NCBI GenBank assembly: GCA_016192995.1
Contig: JACPTB010000006.1
Location: 69,687-133,686, forward strand
DNA from: Candidatus Woesearchaeota archaeon
GTDB taxonomy: Archaea; Nanobdellota; Nanobdellia; Woesearchaeales; DSVV01
DNA length: 64,000 bases
Direction: 5' to 3'
The translations under genes were made by a program, and so were the position numbers. This document shows positions 8,137 to 16,209 of the stretch, one piece after another (the first letter of the stretch is position 1; every line of letters begins with the position of its first letter). The notes under the pieces are model-generated. The model was not told the DNA's origin. It ran no database searches and saw only the letters and a program-made list of their open reading frames with translations.

Positions 8137-9441
8137 ATGAACCAAGAAATAAGGGAGTTACTGCATTCAAACAAGAAAACCATGATTATTGGTATCCTTA
8201 ATGCTACTCATGATTCATTCTATGATGGCAATAAATACCTCGTATTGGAAAAAGCAATCCAGCATGCTGAAAAGATGATTCAAGAAAGTGCGGATATTAT
8301 TGATATAGGTGGCGAATCAACAAGACCTGGTTCTGAAGCAGTTTCTGAAGAAGAAGAATTAAACAGAGTTATTCCAGTGATCAAAACATTGCGAGAAAAA
8401 TATCCTCAGTTTCCGATTTCTATAGATTCCTGCAAACCAAGGGTTATTGAACAAGCGCTTCAAGCAGGCGCAACGATTATTAACGATATTACTGGCTTGC
8501 AAAATGGCGATGTTTGCATGCTTGCAGCAAAATACCAAGTTCCCGTTATTATGATGCATATGCAAGGCACGCCGAAAAATATGCAGCAAAATCCACAATA
8601 TAAAGATGTGGTGAAGGATATTGTGGATTTTTTCAAGCAGCAGATTGCAAACGCAGAAAAATATGGTATTAAAGAAATTATTGTTGATCCTGGGATCGGA
8701 TTTGGGAAAACCCTTAAGCATAATCTTGAAATCTTAAACCGCCTTAATGAATTTAAACAATTAGGCAAGCCTCTATTGATTGGTGCTTCTCGAAAATCAT
8801 TCATAAATATGATTCAACCAACGCCAGTCGAAGATCGTTTGGAAGGAACATTAGCAGCGCATGCAGTCGCAGTGATGCATGGAGCAAACATAGTAAGAGT
8901 GCATGATGTTAAAGAACATAAAAAAATGTTGGCAGTTTTAGATGCAATAAAAAATAACAAGAAAAATATAATTTTTCTTGGGTTAGGAACAAATCTTGGC
9001 AATAAAAAAGAAAATCTAGCAAGAGCTTTAGAGCTTTTGAAAGAGAAACTAATAATTGAAAAAATATCATCAATCTATGAAAGTAAACCTTATGGTTTTG
9101 GAAAGCAGGATAATTTCTACAACCAAGTGATTAAGGGAACAACAACGCTTTCCCCTTATGAACTGTTATACTTTGTTAAATGTATTGAAGAAATTATGGG
9201 AAGAAAAGTAACCTTCAAACATGGCCCAAGAATAATTGACATTGATATTTTATTATATAATGATGAAATTATTACAATAGATGATCTTATAATTCCCCAT
9301 CCTCAATTAGAAAAGCGTGATTTTGTTCTTATTCCTTTGTTAGAAATAGAACCAACATTAATATCTGTTGTTACTAAAAAATTGTTGCGAGAACGAGCTG
9401 AGCAACTGAAAGAAAAATATATCATTTCTAAAGTTACTTAA
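8137..9441 (+). CDS. folP-folK: Dihydropteroate synthase-HPPK fusion
   Basis: 434 residues with two folate-synthesis domains. Residues about 15-265 are dihydropteroate synthase: GILNATHDSFYDGN (usually LNVTPDSF), IDIGGESTRPGSE, TIINDIT, DPGIGFGKT and IGASRKSFI. Residues about 278-430 are 6-hydroxymethyl-dihydropterin pyrophosphokinase: LGLGTNLGNKKENL, FYNQVIKG, HGPRIIDIDILLY and IPHPQLEKRDFVLIPL. Together they make dihydropteroate from hydroxymethyl-dihydropterin, ATP and pABA. The order (synthase first, HPPK second) is the reverse of the eukaryotic HPPK-DHPS fusion. Start is leaderless. GTP cyclohydrolase, FolB and DHFR are not nearby. The 3' end overlaps the convergent DUF2283 gene by 8 bp. 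Confidence 0.9.
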   Translation: MNQEIRELLHSNKKTMIIGILNATHDSFYDGNKYLVLEKAIQHAEKMIQESADIIDIGGESTRPGSEAVSEEEELNRVIPVIKTLREKYPQFPISIDSCKPRVIEQALQAGATIINDITGLQNGDVCMLAAKYQVPVIMMHMQGTPKNMQQNPQYKDVVKDIVDFFKQQIANAEKYGIKEIIVDPGIGFGKTLKHNLEILNRLNEFKQLGKPLLIGASRKSFINMIQPTPVEDRLEGTLAAHAVAVMHGANIVRVHDVKEHKKMLAVLDAIKNNKKNIIFLGLGTNLGNKKENLARALELLKEKLIIEKISSIYESKPYGFGKQDNFYNQVIKGTTTLSPYELLYFVKCIEEIMGRKVTFKHGPRIIDIDILLYNDEIITIDDLIIPHPQLEKRDFVLIPLLEIEPTLISVVTKKLLRERAEQLKEKYIISKVT

Positions 9442-9643
9442 TTTGAGCATGTTGAAGAACGTTTTTGCTCAAAAACTTGCGAGCATCGAGAACTTCAACA
9501 CCTAAAAGTTTTCCTTGTTTATTAAAATCAACAATAATATTATCATTGATTTTAACAGTATTTACAGCATCCCCTTCTTTTATAGGGAATTCTATGTAAA
9601 TATAAGCTGCATCAACATCTTTATCATATTCAATTTTCATCAT
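9434..9643 (-). CDS. DUF2283 family protein (antitoxin-like partner)
   Basis: 69 residues. MKIEYDKDVDAAYIYI and VNDNIIVDFNKQGKLLGVEVLDARKFL fit DUF2283 (COG5428), a small family with the pattern YDxxxDxxYI and DxxGxxxGIEIL. It starts one base after the stop of the DUF4258 gene, so the two are co-transcribed and probably translationally coupled. The pairing resembles toxin-antitoxin layouts, with this as the candidate antitoxin; that role is inference. Confidence 0.75.
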   Translation of the reverse strand: MMKIEYDKDVDAAYIYIEFPIKEGDAVNTVKINDNIIVDFNKQGKLLGVEVLDARKFLSKNVLQHAQIK

Positions 9644-9644
9644 G

Positions 9645-9854
9645 TTATAGTACCGTTATAATCTTTATATGTTTTTCTTTTTGAACAAATATAATGATAA
9701 GTTCCCTATTATTGATCACGGTTGTAATTTGCTTTTTATCATCGTCTAAATACCTTACTTTTTTAGGATTTTCTAATCCATATTCTATTTCTAGTATACT
9801 AATACCTCTTTGTTTTAATCTTCTAATGGCATGATCTGAATATATGATTTTCAT
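9645..9854 (-). CDS. DUF4258 family protein (toxin-like)
   Basis: 69 residues. YSDHAIRRLKQRGIS near the N-terminus followed by IEYGLENPKKVRY, TTVINNRELIIIFVQKEKHIKIITVL is typical of DUF4258, a RelE/BrnT-like small fold (HAxxRxxxRGIS). It is the first gene of a two-gene unit with DUF2283, a common arrangement of mobile small modules. A ribonuclease toxin activity is possible but not shown here. Confidence 0.75.
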   Translation of the reverse strand: MKIIYSDHAIRRLKQRGISILEIEYGLENPKKVRYLDDDKKQITTVINNRELIIIFVQKEKHIKIITVL

Positions 9855-10055
9855 AGAAGATTTTAACGAAGAACTCTAATAAATAATCACCTACATTAAA
9901 ACCGAAAATAATTCAGAGAAACCGCAAATGTTTACTTTTTATTCGGAGGTTTTTCATTAGGAATAGGTAATTTCGAAAAATTTACGAAAATTCCGAAAAA
10001 TTAATTTGTTTTCTTTTTAGAAATAGTTAAATAGTAAGCCGACTTTCAAGATTTA

Positions 10056-10514
10056 ATGGTACATCAGCAGCTATCTCAAGATCAATATTTTAAACAATTA
10101 ATGGAGGAGTTTAATAAAGAACAAGAAATACGATCATTAGTTTTAACTGCTCATTTATTTATTGAATATTGGATTAATGAAATTATTATGAACATTTTTC
10201 CTCAAGGAAAAATTATTTTTAAGAACAAAGAGTTAAGGGGATTTTCATCGAAAATAGATATACTAACAGCTTTTGGAGTATTCGAAAAAGATGAAGATTT
10301 ACTTTATAATATTACTCAAATAAATCAACTTAGAAACAAATATGCACATAACTTAATAATTAAAGAAAGTGAGGTTAATAAAAGCATTAAACAACTCAAA
10401 TTAATTCCAAATAATTTGTCTGAAAATATTAATTCGTTTGATCTCATATCACAATTTAAGATGAAAACAGTGATAACTATTCTTACCTTACATAGTGTTT
10501 TTAATAGATTTTAG
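10056..10514 (+). CDS. HEPN-like helical protein
   Basis: 152 residues, mostly helical. It contains QINQLRNKYAH (about residues 90-100): the R-N-x-x-x-H pattern of HEPN nucleases and of MltR-like proteins. It also has SLVLTAHLFIEYWINEII near the N-terminus and the hydrophobic FSSKIDILTAFGVF segment. The HEPN motif suggests an RNase or RNA-binding role, but the family also contains inactive members. It stands alone with a probable TATA box (GTTAAATA, about 10026). Adjacent to the DUF4258/DUF2283 pair, giving a small defence-like neighbourhood; this link is inference. Confidence 0.5.
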   Translation: MVHQQLSQDQYFKQLMEEFNKEQEIRSLVLTAHLFIEYWINEIIMNIFPQGKIIFKNKELRGFSSKIDILTAFGVFEKDEDLLYNITQINQLRNKYAHNLIIKESEVNKSIKQLKLIPNNLSENINSFDLISQFKMKTVITILTLHSVFNRF

Positions 10515-10574
10515 TTACTTAAAAAGACAAGACAGACGATTAAAGAATAGATCTTACTAACTATTCCATAGGAA

Positions 10575-10584
10575 CCTTTAAAAA
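10575..10584 (+). promoter_or_regulatory. TATA box of MiaB-family gene
   Basis: CCTTTAAAAA lies 26-35 bp before the ATG at 10610, consistent with a leaderless mRNA. Confidence 0.5.
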
Positions 10585-10609
10585 CAAATAACCACTTCTT
10601 CATGACGAT

Positions 10610-11956
10610 ATGGATAAAGAAAATAGTAGCTCGACAGCAAATAAAAAAGTATTTTTCTATACTCAAGGATGTGCAAATAATCAGACCGATTCTGAAACAA
10701 TGGCTGGTATTTTGAAAGAAGATGGTTATGATATAGTTAATGCTCCTGAATCAGCAGATTGCTTAGTCATCAATTCATGCACCGTAAAAAATGCAACTGA
10801 AACAGAATTTTTTAGAACATTAAACAAATTACCAAAAAAGCCAACAGTCGTTGCAGGATGCATTGCCCAGACTGATCAAGAAAAATTAAAAGGATTTTCT
10901 TTGATTGGCACAACAAATATTCATCACATTACTGATGTTGTTGAAGAAACTTTGGAAGGAAATCAGGTTATTTTTACGAAACGTGAAAACAGTATAAGAT
11001 TAAATCTTCCAAAAATAAGAAAGAATCCAGTGATAGAAATCATTCCGATCAATCGTGGTTGTTTAGGACATTGCACCTTTTGCAAAACAAAAGCTGCACG
11101 GTTTAATTTACAGAGTTTTGAAAAACAAGCAATTTTGCAACAAGCGCAGCAAGCAATTAAAGAAGGTGTTAAAGAAATCTGGCTTACTTCACAGGATACC
11201 GCAGTTTACGGCCAAGATTTAGAAACAAGAGAGGAAGAAAACAACAGCAATAACAAAAACAAAGAATTGCCTGAACTCTTGAAAGCGCTTTGCAATTTAG
11301 AGGGAACTTTCATGGTAAAATTAGGCATGGGCAACCCGGACCATTATCTAAAAATGATTCCGAATTTAATTGAAGCATTTAAACATAAAAAAATGTTTAA
11401 ATTTTTGCATATTCCGCTACAAGCAGGTAATAATGAAGTGCTTGCAAACATGGAGCGAAATTATACTACTGAAGAATACAAATATATTATAACTGAATTC
11501 AAAAAAGCAATTCCTCAAATCCATATTATGACTGATATTATCTGTGGTTTTCCCGGCGAAACAGATGAACAATTTGAAGATACATTAAAAATAATTGAAG
11601 AAACAAAACCAGACTCAGTAAATATTTCACGTTATTCTGCACGACCAAAAACAGTAGCAGCAACTTGGAAACAGTTGCCAACACATGTTATTGCAGATCG
11701 TTCTCGAAAATTAACTGAGCTTTTTGATAAAATCACGTTGGAAAACAACGAGAAGTGGATTGCATGGGAAGGTGCAGTGCTTATTGATGAAGAAGGAAAG
11801 CAAGGAACTAAAACAATGAACGGTAAAAATGCCTGCTACCGACAAATTGTTGTCAATGATCCAGAACAAAAACTCAAATTAGGAGATATTGTGCACGTAA
11901 AAGTAATTGAAGCCAAAGAATATTATTTGTTGGCAACATTTAATAATAAATTATAA
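10610..11956 (+). CDS. tRNA methylthiotransferase, archaeal MtaB/CDKAL1 type
   Basis: 448 residues, usual length. N-terminal methylthiotransferase domain with cluster cysteines in QGCANNQTDSE, NSCTVKN and AGCIAQ. Radical SAM domain with CLGHCTFCKTKAAR (about residue 148), and a C-terminal TRAM-like RNA-binding domain (about 385-445). These enzymes add a methylthio group to N6-threonylcarbamoyl-adenosine 37 of ANN-decoding tRNAs, using SAM and two iron-sulfur clusters. An Asn/Glu-rich insertion (about residues 205-220) follows the SAM core. The archaeal CDKAL1-like subgroup is the best match. Confidence 0.88.
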   Translation: MDKENSSSTANKKVFFYTQGCANNQTDSETMAGILKEDGYDIVNAPESADCLVINSCTVKNATETEFFRTLNKLPKKPTVVAGCIAQTDQEKLKGFSLIGTTNIHHITDVVEETLEGNQVIFTKRENSIRLNLPKIRKNPVIEIIPINRGCLGHCTFCKTKAARFNLQSFEKQAILQQAQQAIKEGVKEIWLTSQDTAVYGQDLETREEENNSNNKNKELPELLKALCNLEGTFMVKLGMGNPDHYLKMIPNLIEAFKHKKMFKFLHIPLQAGNNEVLANMERNYTTEEYKYIITEFKKAIPQIHIMTDIICGFPGETDEQFEDTLKIIEETKPDSVNISRYSARPKTVAATWKQLPTHVIADRSRKLTELFDKITLENNEKWIAWEGAVLIDEEGKQGTKTMNGKNACYRQIVVNDPEQKLKLGDIVHVKVIEAKEYYLLATFNNKL

Positions 11957-11975
11957 TAAAAAATATAGGTGTATT

Positions 11976-12494
11976 ATGGTTAATACTGATGTCCTTTGGT
12001 CATTAAATGATATTATATACTATCACGTTTTAGCTGGGCATAGAAGTTTTGAGTCTAGAGGATTGGAAGTAGAATTTGATTTTGATCCTGATATGCCTTC
12101 GATCTATTGTAAAGATACTACACACGATTTATACCATGCTACACGAGATTTATCCCATATGCTACAGGAATTAACAGGGGAGCAACTTGATGCTAAAATT
12201 GTTGATAGAAGTATAACAAAGTTAAGATACAGTACGTTATTTGTTGATGGTATTCAAGTAATTATTATTGAGCATAATGGAAAACCAATCCCAGATGATA
12301 CAGTTGTTAAATTGAATCGTCAATTAGATGAAATATATAGAACAAGAGCAACAGTTAATCCTGGGGGAAGAGGTGGAAACAGAAGGGCTGCGATACAAAT
12401 AACTTCATACGATGGTAAAATCTACATTCAAAACTATCCCACATGGAAATACAGTGTTGATACAACAATAGAAATTCCTGTCAAAAACTCTTAA
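11976..12494 (+). CDS. Degenerate GHKL (histidine-kinase-like ATPase) domain protein
   Basis: 172 residues from the ATG at 11976, preceded by TAGGTG. A helix with THDLYHATRDLSHML stands where the N-box would be. DGIQVIIIEHNGKPIPDDT resembles the D-x-G-x-x-I/P segment (G1 box). NPGGRGGNRRAAIQITSYDGKIYIQNYP resembles the glycine-rich lid plus C-terminal strands of HATPase_c. The phosphoacceptor His domain is absent and some ATP-lid residues differ, so activity is uncertain. It is followed after 17 bp by a winged-helix regulator, suggesting a two-gene signalling or regulatory unit. Assignment rests on pattern reading only. Confidence 0.45.
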   Translation: MVNTDVLWSLNDIIYYHVLAGHRSFESRGLEVEFDFDPDMPSIYCKDTTHDLYHATRDLSHMLQELTGEQLDAKIVDRSITKLRYSTLFVDGIQVIIIEHNGKPIPDDTVVKLNRQLDEIYRTRATVNPGGRGGNRRAAIQITSYDGKIYIQNYPTWKYSVDTTIEIPVKNS

Positions 12495-12511
12495 GTATAA
12501 AAGGTAATAAC

Positions 12512-12817
12512 ATGGAAACAAAATCACTTTTTATCGAAGTCATGGGGGATTCACCTACTATTAAAATACTGGACTATCTCTTAACTGAGCGTCATTTAGA
12601 TTTTTCTATAACTGATATGGCAAATAATGCAGGTATTGGACGAGCAACATTATATAGGGTATGGGATGATTTAATCAAAAATAATATTATCATACCTACA
12701 AGAACTATTGGAAAAGCAAAATTATTCAAACTTAATGAAGAAAATCCAGTAATTAAAAAACTTATTGAAATAGATGATATGCTTATTTTGAAAGAATTAA
12801 GAAAGGTATGTGTATAG
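12512..12817 (+). CDS. Small winged-helix transcription regulator
   Basis: 101 residues. SPTIKILDYLLTERHLDFSITDMANNAGIGRATLYRVWDDLIKNNII is a winged helix-turn-helix. ATLYRVWDDL is the recognition helix, and the wing is PTRTIGKAKLFKLN. Such one-domain wHTH proteins are frequent in small archaeal genomes. It follows the ATPase-fold gene with GGTAATAAC ahead of its ATG, so the two are probably expressed together. Target genes unknown. Confidence 0.75.
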   Translation: METKSLFIEVMGDSPTIKILDYLLTERHLDFSITDMANNAGIGRATLYRVWDDLIKNNIIIPTRTIGKAKLFKLNEENPVIKKLIEIDDMLILKELRKVCV

Positions 12818-12873
12818 AATTTTATACCTTAAATACTAGCGAAAGTGATTGGATCAAAAATCTCTTTAATTGA

Positions 12874-13440
12874 TTATAGATAATAACCTCCTAATAACCC
12901 TCTTGATACTAAAGCACTTCTTTGATAAATCATTCGTGACACTCTATCAACCAAATCATGTGGCTTCACATATTGCCTTTGGTTTTTGAGCCACTCAAAG
13001 AAATCTGCATATGATTTGCCATGATCAGGTATTATCCATGTAAACATGAAATTTCTGCTCAAGTGACACAATGCTATTTGATCGATACGTTCTTGCAAAG
13101 ACTGTAATTCATTACCTTTATCACAATCACTAAATGTTGTTGTATTCGAATTATGAACTTCATGATTTTGAGGATTTATAGCATAGCCAACACCTTCTAT
13201 AATCCTATACGTATCTCTTTTCTGCCTATGTGAATTAACGCTTAGTTGAAACTCACCGCAATTTTTATTATCATATTGGGAGTAATAGTTACTAATAACA
13301 GCAGTAAGACCCATTCCTTGATCTCGTAAATATCTGTCAAACTCATAGATAAACACTAAAAATGCTTGTGAACCCATAACAGGTAAAGGATCAGTTTGAA
13401 TCTTCATTGTTCCAAGTTTTCCTAATATTAATTTTCTCAT
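12874..13440 (-). CDS. Hypothetical protein
   Basis: 188 residues, no recognised domain, no signal peptide or membrane segment. It has an alpha/beta look with several Cys and His (DNKNCGEF, TTFSDCDKGNEL, IALCHLSRNFMFTW). The 10 bp palindrome GTGTATACAC sits just upstream of the start (13443-13452) and might be an operator. Convergent with the wHTH gene. Confidence 0.5.
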   Translation of the reverse strand: MRKLILGKLGTMKIQTDPLPVMGSQAFLVFIYEFDRYLRDQGMGLTAVISNYYSQYDNKNCGEFQLSVNSHRQKRDTYRIIEGVGYAINPQNHEVHNSNTTTFSDCDKGNELQSLQERIDQIALCHLSRNFMFTWIIPDHGKSYADFFEWLKNQRQYVKPHDLVDRVSRMIYQRSALVSRGLLGGYYL

Positions 13441-13537
13441 CTTGTGTATACACTTCCCATGTTATATCAATATTTGTTGTAAGCTTCCTTACAGCAAGAG
13501 GAGATATTTTAAAAATGATAATGCACTACTTAAATAA

Positions 13538-14245
13538 ATGGAATCATTACAAAGATTAGGATTTAATGCGAATGAAGCAAAAATTTATTTGGCTTTGATT
13601 GATCTCGGTGAAGCTCAGGCAGGATTGATTAGTAAAACAGCGCAAATAAATAGAACAACAACCTATGATGCTTTAGAAAGATTAATTCAGAGAGGCTTGG
13701 TCAAATATGTCATTCAAGCAAATAGAAAAGTGTTTCAACCAGTTCCACCAAATAAATTGTTAGACAAAATAAAAGAACAAGAGAACATAGCAGAAGAAAT
13801 TCTTCCTGAATTAGAGGTAAGATTTAAGCAAAGAAAAGAAGGAGAAGAGTCAGCTATTTACAAAGGTCGAAAGGGAATAAAATCGATTTTAGTGGATATT
13901 CTCAAGTATAAGGAATATGTTTGTTTTGGTTCATCGGGAAAGTTTTTGGAATTGATGAAACATGATTTTATACAATTTCAAAAGCAGAAAAAGCAAAATA
14001 AAATCAAGGCGAGAGTTATTTTTGGGCAAAGTGCTAAACACTCCGAAAGTGTTGCAGTTGCTTATTCACAATTTCGTTATATTCCTGATAAGTTCTCTTC
14101 ACCTACAACTACTTTTATTTACGGAAAATATATTGCAATAATTCTCTGGAGTGAAACACCTATGGCAACGGTCATTAAAAGCAAAGAAATTGCATATTCT
14201 TATAACAACTACTTTAATTTGTTATGGAAAACTGCCAAAAAATAA
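13538..14245 (+). CDS. TrmB-family transcription regulator
   Basis: 235 residues. N-terminal winged helix typical of TrmB: LQRLGFNANEAKIYLALIDLGEAQAGLISKTAQINRTTTYDALERLIQRGLVKYV. This is followed by a coiled linker (about 75-105) and a C-terminal effector-like domain (GRKGIKSILVDILKYKEYVCFGSSGKFLEL). TrmB proteins are archaeal regulators of sugar metabolism that often sense sugars. It is convergent with a transaldolase and 1.1 kb from the sugar-nucleotide operon, so control of carbohydrate genes is plausible. A TATA-like ATTTTAAAAA sits about 30 bp upstream. Two more TrmB paralogs occur in the window. Confidence 0.85.
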   Translation: MESLQRLGFNANEAKIYLALIDLGEAQAGLISKTAQINRTTTYDALERLIQRGLVKYVIQANRKVFQPVPPNKLLDKIKEQENIAEEILPELEVRFKQRKEGEESAIYKGRKGIKSILVDILKYKEYVCFGSSGKFLELMKHDFIQFQKQKKQNKIKARVIFGQSAKHSESVAVAYSQFRYIPDKFSSPTTTFIYGKYIAIILWSETPMATVIKSKEIAYSYNNYFNLLWKTAKK

Positions 14246-14250
14246 ACTAA

Positions 14251-14898
14251 TTATTTATCCTTAACTTTCTCCCAATCAGCTAAGAAATTCTTCAATCCAA
14301 CATCAGTTAATGCATGTTTCCATAACTGTTCAATAACATTAGGCGGACACGTGACAACATCTGCTCCTAATAATGCAGATTCTTTGACATGAATGGGATT
14401 TCGGACACTGGCAACTAAAATTTTAGTTTTAAACCCATAATTTGAATAAATTGTTTTAATTTCTTCAATTAATTCCATTCCTGTTTGTCCAATATCATCC
14501 AATCTTCCGATAAAAGGACTAATATACGTTGAACCTACTTTTGCAGCAAGCAAAGCTTGATTTGCGCTAAAACATAAGGTTGCATTCACTTTCACTCCTT
14601 TAGAAGTTAATATTTTGATTGCCTTTAATCCTTCAGGAATTAAAGGGATTTTAATGACAATATTTTTATGAATTTTAACTAATTCTTTTGCTTCAGCTAA
14701 CATTCCTTCGCAATCAGTGCTGACAACTTCTGCGCTGATAGGGCCATTGACAATGGCAGCAATCTCTTTAACAACTTGCTTAAAATTTCTTCCTTCTTTG
14801 GCAATTAAACTAGGGTTAGTAGTAACGCCATCGATGATACCATAAGAATTCAATCTTTTTATTGCTTCAACATCAGCAGTATCAACAAATATTTGCAT
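14251..14898 (-). CDS. Transaldolase / fructose-6-phosphate aldolase family
   Basis: 215 residues, the short transaldolase (TalC/FSA) type. [14 protein letters not shown] and [13 protein letters not shown] are at the N-terminus. The catalytic lysine is in [13 protein letters not shown], then [19 protein letters not shown] and [13 protein letters not shown]. It forms a TIM barrel that moves dihydroxyacetone units between sugar phosphates, in the non-oxidative pentose phosphate route or as an aldolase. A strong inverted repeat lies immediately upstream in its leader, suggesting regulation. AGGAGGGG is the ribosome binding site. It converges on a TrmB regulator gene. Confidence 0.9.
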   Translation of the reverse strand: MQIFVDTADVEAIKRLNSYGIIDGVTTNPSLIAKEGRNFKQVVKEIAAIVNGPISAEVVSTDCEGMLAEAKELVKIHKNIVIKIPLIPEGLKAIKILTSKGVKVNATLCFSANQALLAAKVGSTYISPFIGRLDDIGQTGMELIEEIKTIYSNYGFKTKILVASVRNPIHVKESALLGADVVTCPPNVIEQLWKHALTDVGLKNFLADWEKVKDK

Positions 14899-14911
14899 AA
14901 TAACACCCCTC

Positions 14912-14970
14912 CTTTCTTATTTTTAGATAGCATTATCTAAGTTAGATAATGCTGCCTAAAAATAAGAAAG
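14912..14970. promoter_or_regulatory. Long inverted repeat upstream of transaldolase
   Basis: Arms CTTTCTTATTTTTAG...AGCATTATCTAA and TTAGATAATGCT...CTAAAAATAAGAAAG pair with one 2 bp mismatch over about 29 bp with a 1-base centre. It starts 14 bp before the transaldolase ATG (minus strand), overlapping its leader. It could be an operator, a 5' UTR attenuating hairpin, or a small palindromic insertion. Confidence 0.6.
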
Positions 14971-14994
14971 AAAAGGTGTATATAAAATTACTGT

Positions 14995-15117
14995 TTATAA
15001 CAACCAAAGCATAAGTAAGACTAAACCTAATCCTAGTGAAATATATCTCACAAAAGGAATTGGTTCTCTTGGTGCTTCTTCATGTTCTGGTAATCCATGT
15101 CTGTTGTATTGCATCAT
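14995..15117 (-). CDS. Small single-helix membrane protein (40 aa)
   Basis: 40 residues, MMQYNRHGLPEHEEAPREP followed by one membrane helix (YISLGLGLVLLMLWLL) running to the C-terminus. GGAGAT lies 10 bp upstream of the ATG pair. The length, ribosome binding site and clean helix support a real small gene. It precedes the transaldolase on the same strand and fills an otherwise empty 430 bp gap. Function unknown. Confidence 0.6.
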   Translation of the reverse strand: MMQYNRHGLPEHEEAPREPIPFVRYISLGLGLVLLMLWLL

Positions 15118-15303
15118 AGCACTTCATATCTCCGTTATACTAAAACAATGCACTTTACTATCCCCTTAAAAAACATAAAACAATCAAATATAATATAAAC
15201 TATCTCTTTATAACCTACTAATATATAAATATTATGTTGATATTCGTAAAAATACAATATAAAATCGTAAATATACATCACACTTTATCATACAAATAGT
15301 AAT

Positions 15304-15312
15304 CTTTATATA
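15304..15312 (+). promoter_or_regulatory. TATA box of sugar-nucleotide operon
   Basis: CTTTATATA lies 25-33 bp before the ATG at 15337, a classic leaderless arrangement, and rules out the TTG at 15325 as start. Confidence 0.65.
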
Positions 15313-15336
15313 CCTTGTTCTAATTTGAGTTTTATC

Positions 15337-16179
15337 ATGAAAGAACGAATAACTTTAACCCTGGATACTGGTGTTCTTACAGCAGTAGATAAAAGTGTTG
15401 ATGGTTACAAGGTTAAGAATAGAAGTCATGCTGTTGAATTGCTTCTTTTAAAAGCATTAGGAAAAAATGCTCCTAAAATAGGGTTAATTCTTGCAGGTGG
15501 CAGAGGTACACGGTTAAAACCTATAACTGATGAAATTCCTAAACCATTAATTCCCGTGCATGGAAAACCAGTGATGGAGCATACGTTGGATCTTTTTAAA
15601 AAATATGGTGTTACTAATATCCTTATTTCTATTGGATACAAGGGTGATCAACTTAAACAATATTTTGGTGATGGGAAAAAGTTTGGAGTGTCAATTAATT
15701 ACATTGAAGAACAAACCCCCCAAGGCACAGCTGGTCCCTTGCGATTAGCTAAGGAGTATTTAACTGATACTTTTGTCATGTGCAATGCAGATGAATTAAA
15801 GAATATTGACCTTCAGGAAATGTATCTTTTTCATAAAGAAAATAAAGCTCTGGGAACTATTGCTTTGACAACTGTTGAAGATCCTTCAGCGTATGGTGTA
15901 GCGAAATTACAGGGAAGTAAAATCCTTGATTTTATAGAAAAACCAAAAAAAGAAGAAGCTCCTTCAACCCTGATTAATTCAGGATTATACATCCTTGAAC
16001 CAGAAGTATTATTGTATGTTGCTTCAGGTAATGATCCTACTTCTATTGAAATAGATGTTTTCCCTAAAATAGCGCAAGAGCAAAAACTCTTTGGCTATCC
16101 CTTTTCAGGACAGTGGTTTGATACAGGAACACTTGAGCGTTATGAAAAGGCATTGAAGGAATGGCAGGGTTTAAATTAG
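15337..16179 (+). CDS. NDP-sugar pyrophosphorylase with N-terminal RHH-like domain
   Basis: 280 residues. Residues about 1-45 (RITLTLDTGVLTAVDKSV, then NRSHAVELLLLKAL) have the ribbon-helix-helix (CopG/Arc) pattern: a basic beta strand, then helix with NRS cap, then helix. Residues about 50-280 are a sugar-1-phosphate nucleotidyltransferase: LILAGGRGTRLKPITDEIPKPLIPVHGKPVMEH, MCNADELKNID, SGLYILEP and FDTGTLERYEKAL. It would activate a hexose- or heptose-1-phosphate with an NTP. The RHH piece could bind DNA or mediate dimerisation. First gene of a four-gene operon. Confidence 0.85.
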   Translation: MKERITLTLDTGVLTAVDKSVDGYKVKNRSHAVELLLLKALGKNAPKIGLILAGGRGTRLKPITDEIPKPLIPVHGKPVMEHTLDLFKKYGVTNILISIGYKGDQLKQYFGDGKKFGVSINYIEEQTPQGTAGPLRLAKEYLTDTFVMCNADELKNIDLQEMYLFHKENKALGTIALTTVEDPSAYGVAKLQGSKILDFIEKPKKEEAPSTLINSGLYILEPEVLLYVASGNDPTSIEIDVFPKIAQEQKLFGYPFSGQWFDTGTLERYEKALKEWQGLN

Positions 16180-16209
16180 ATTTAAAAAACAGAAGTGATT
16201 TCAACAGTT

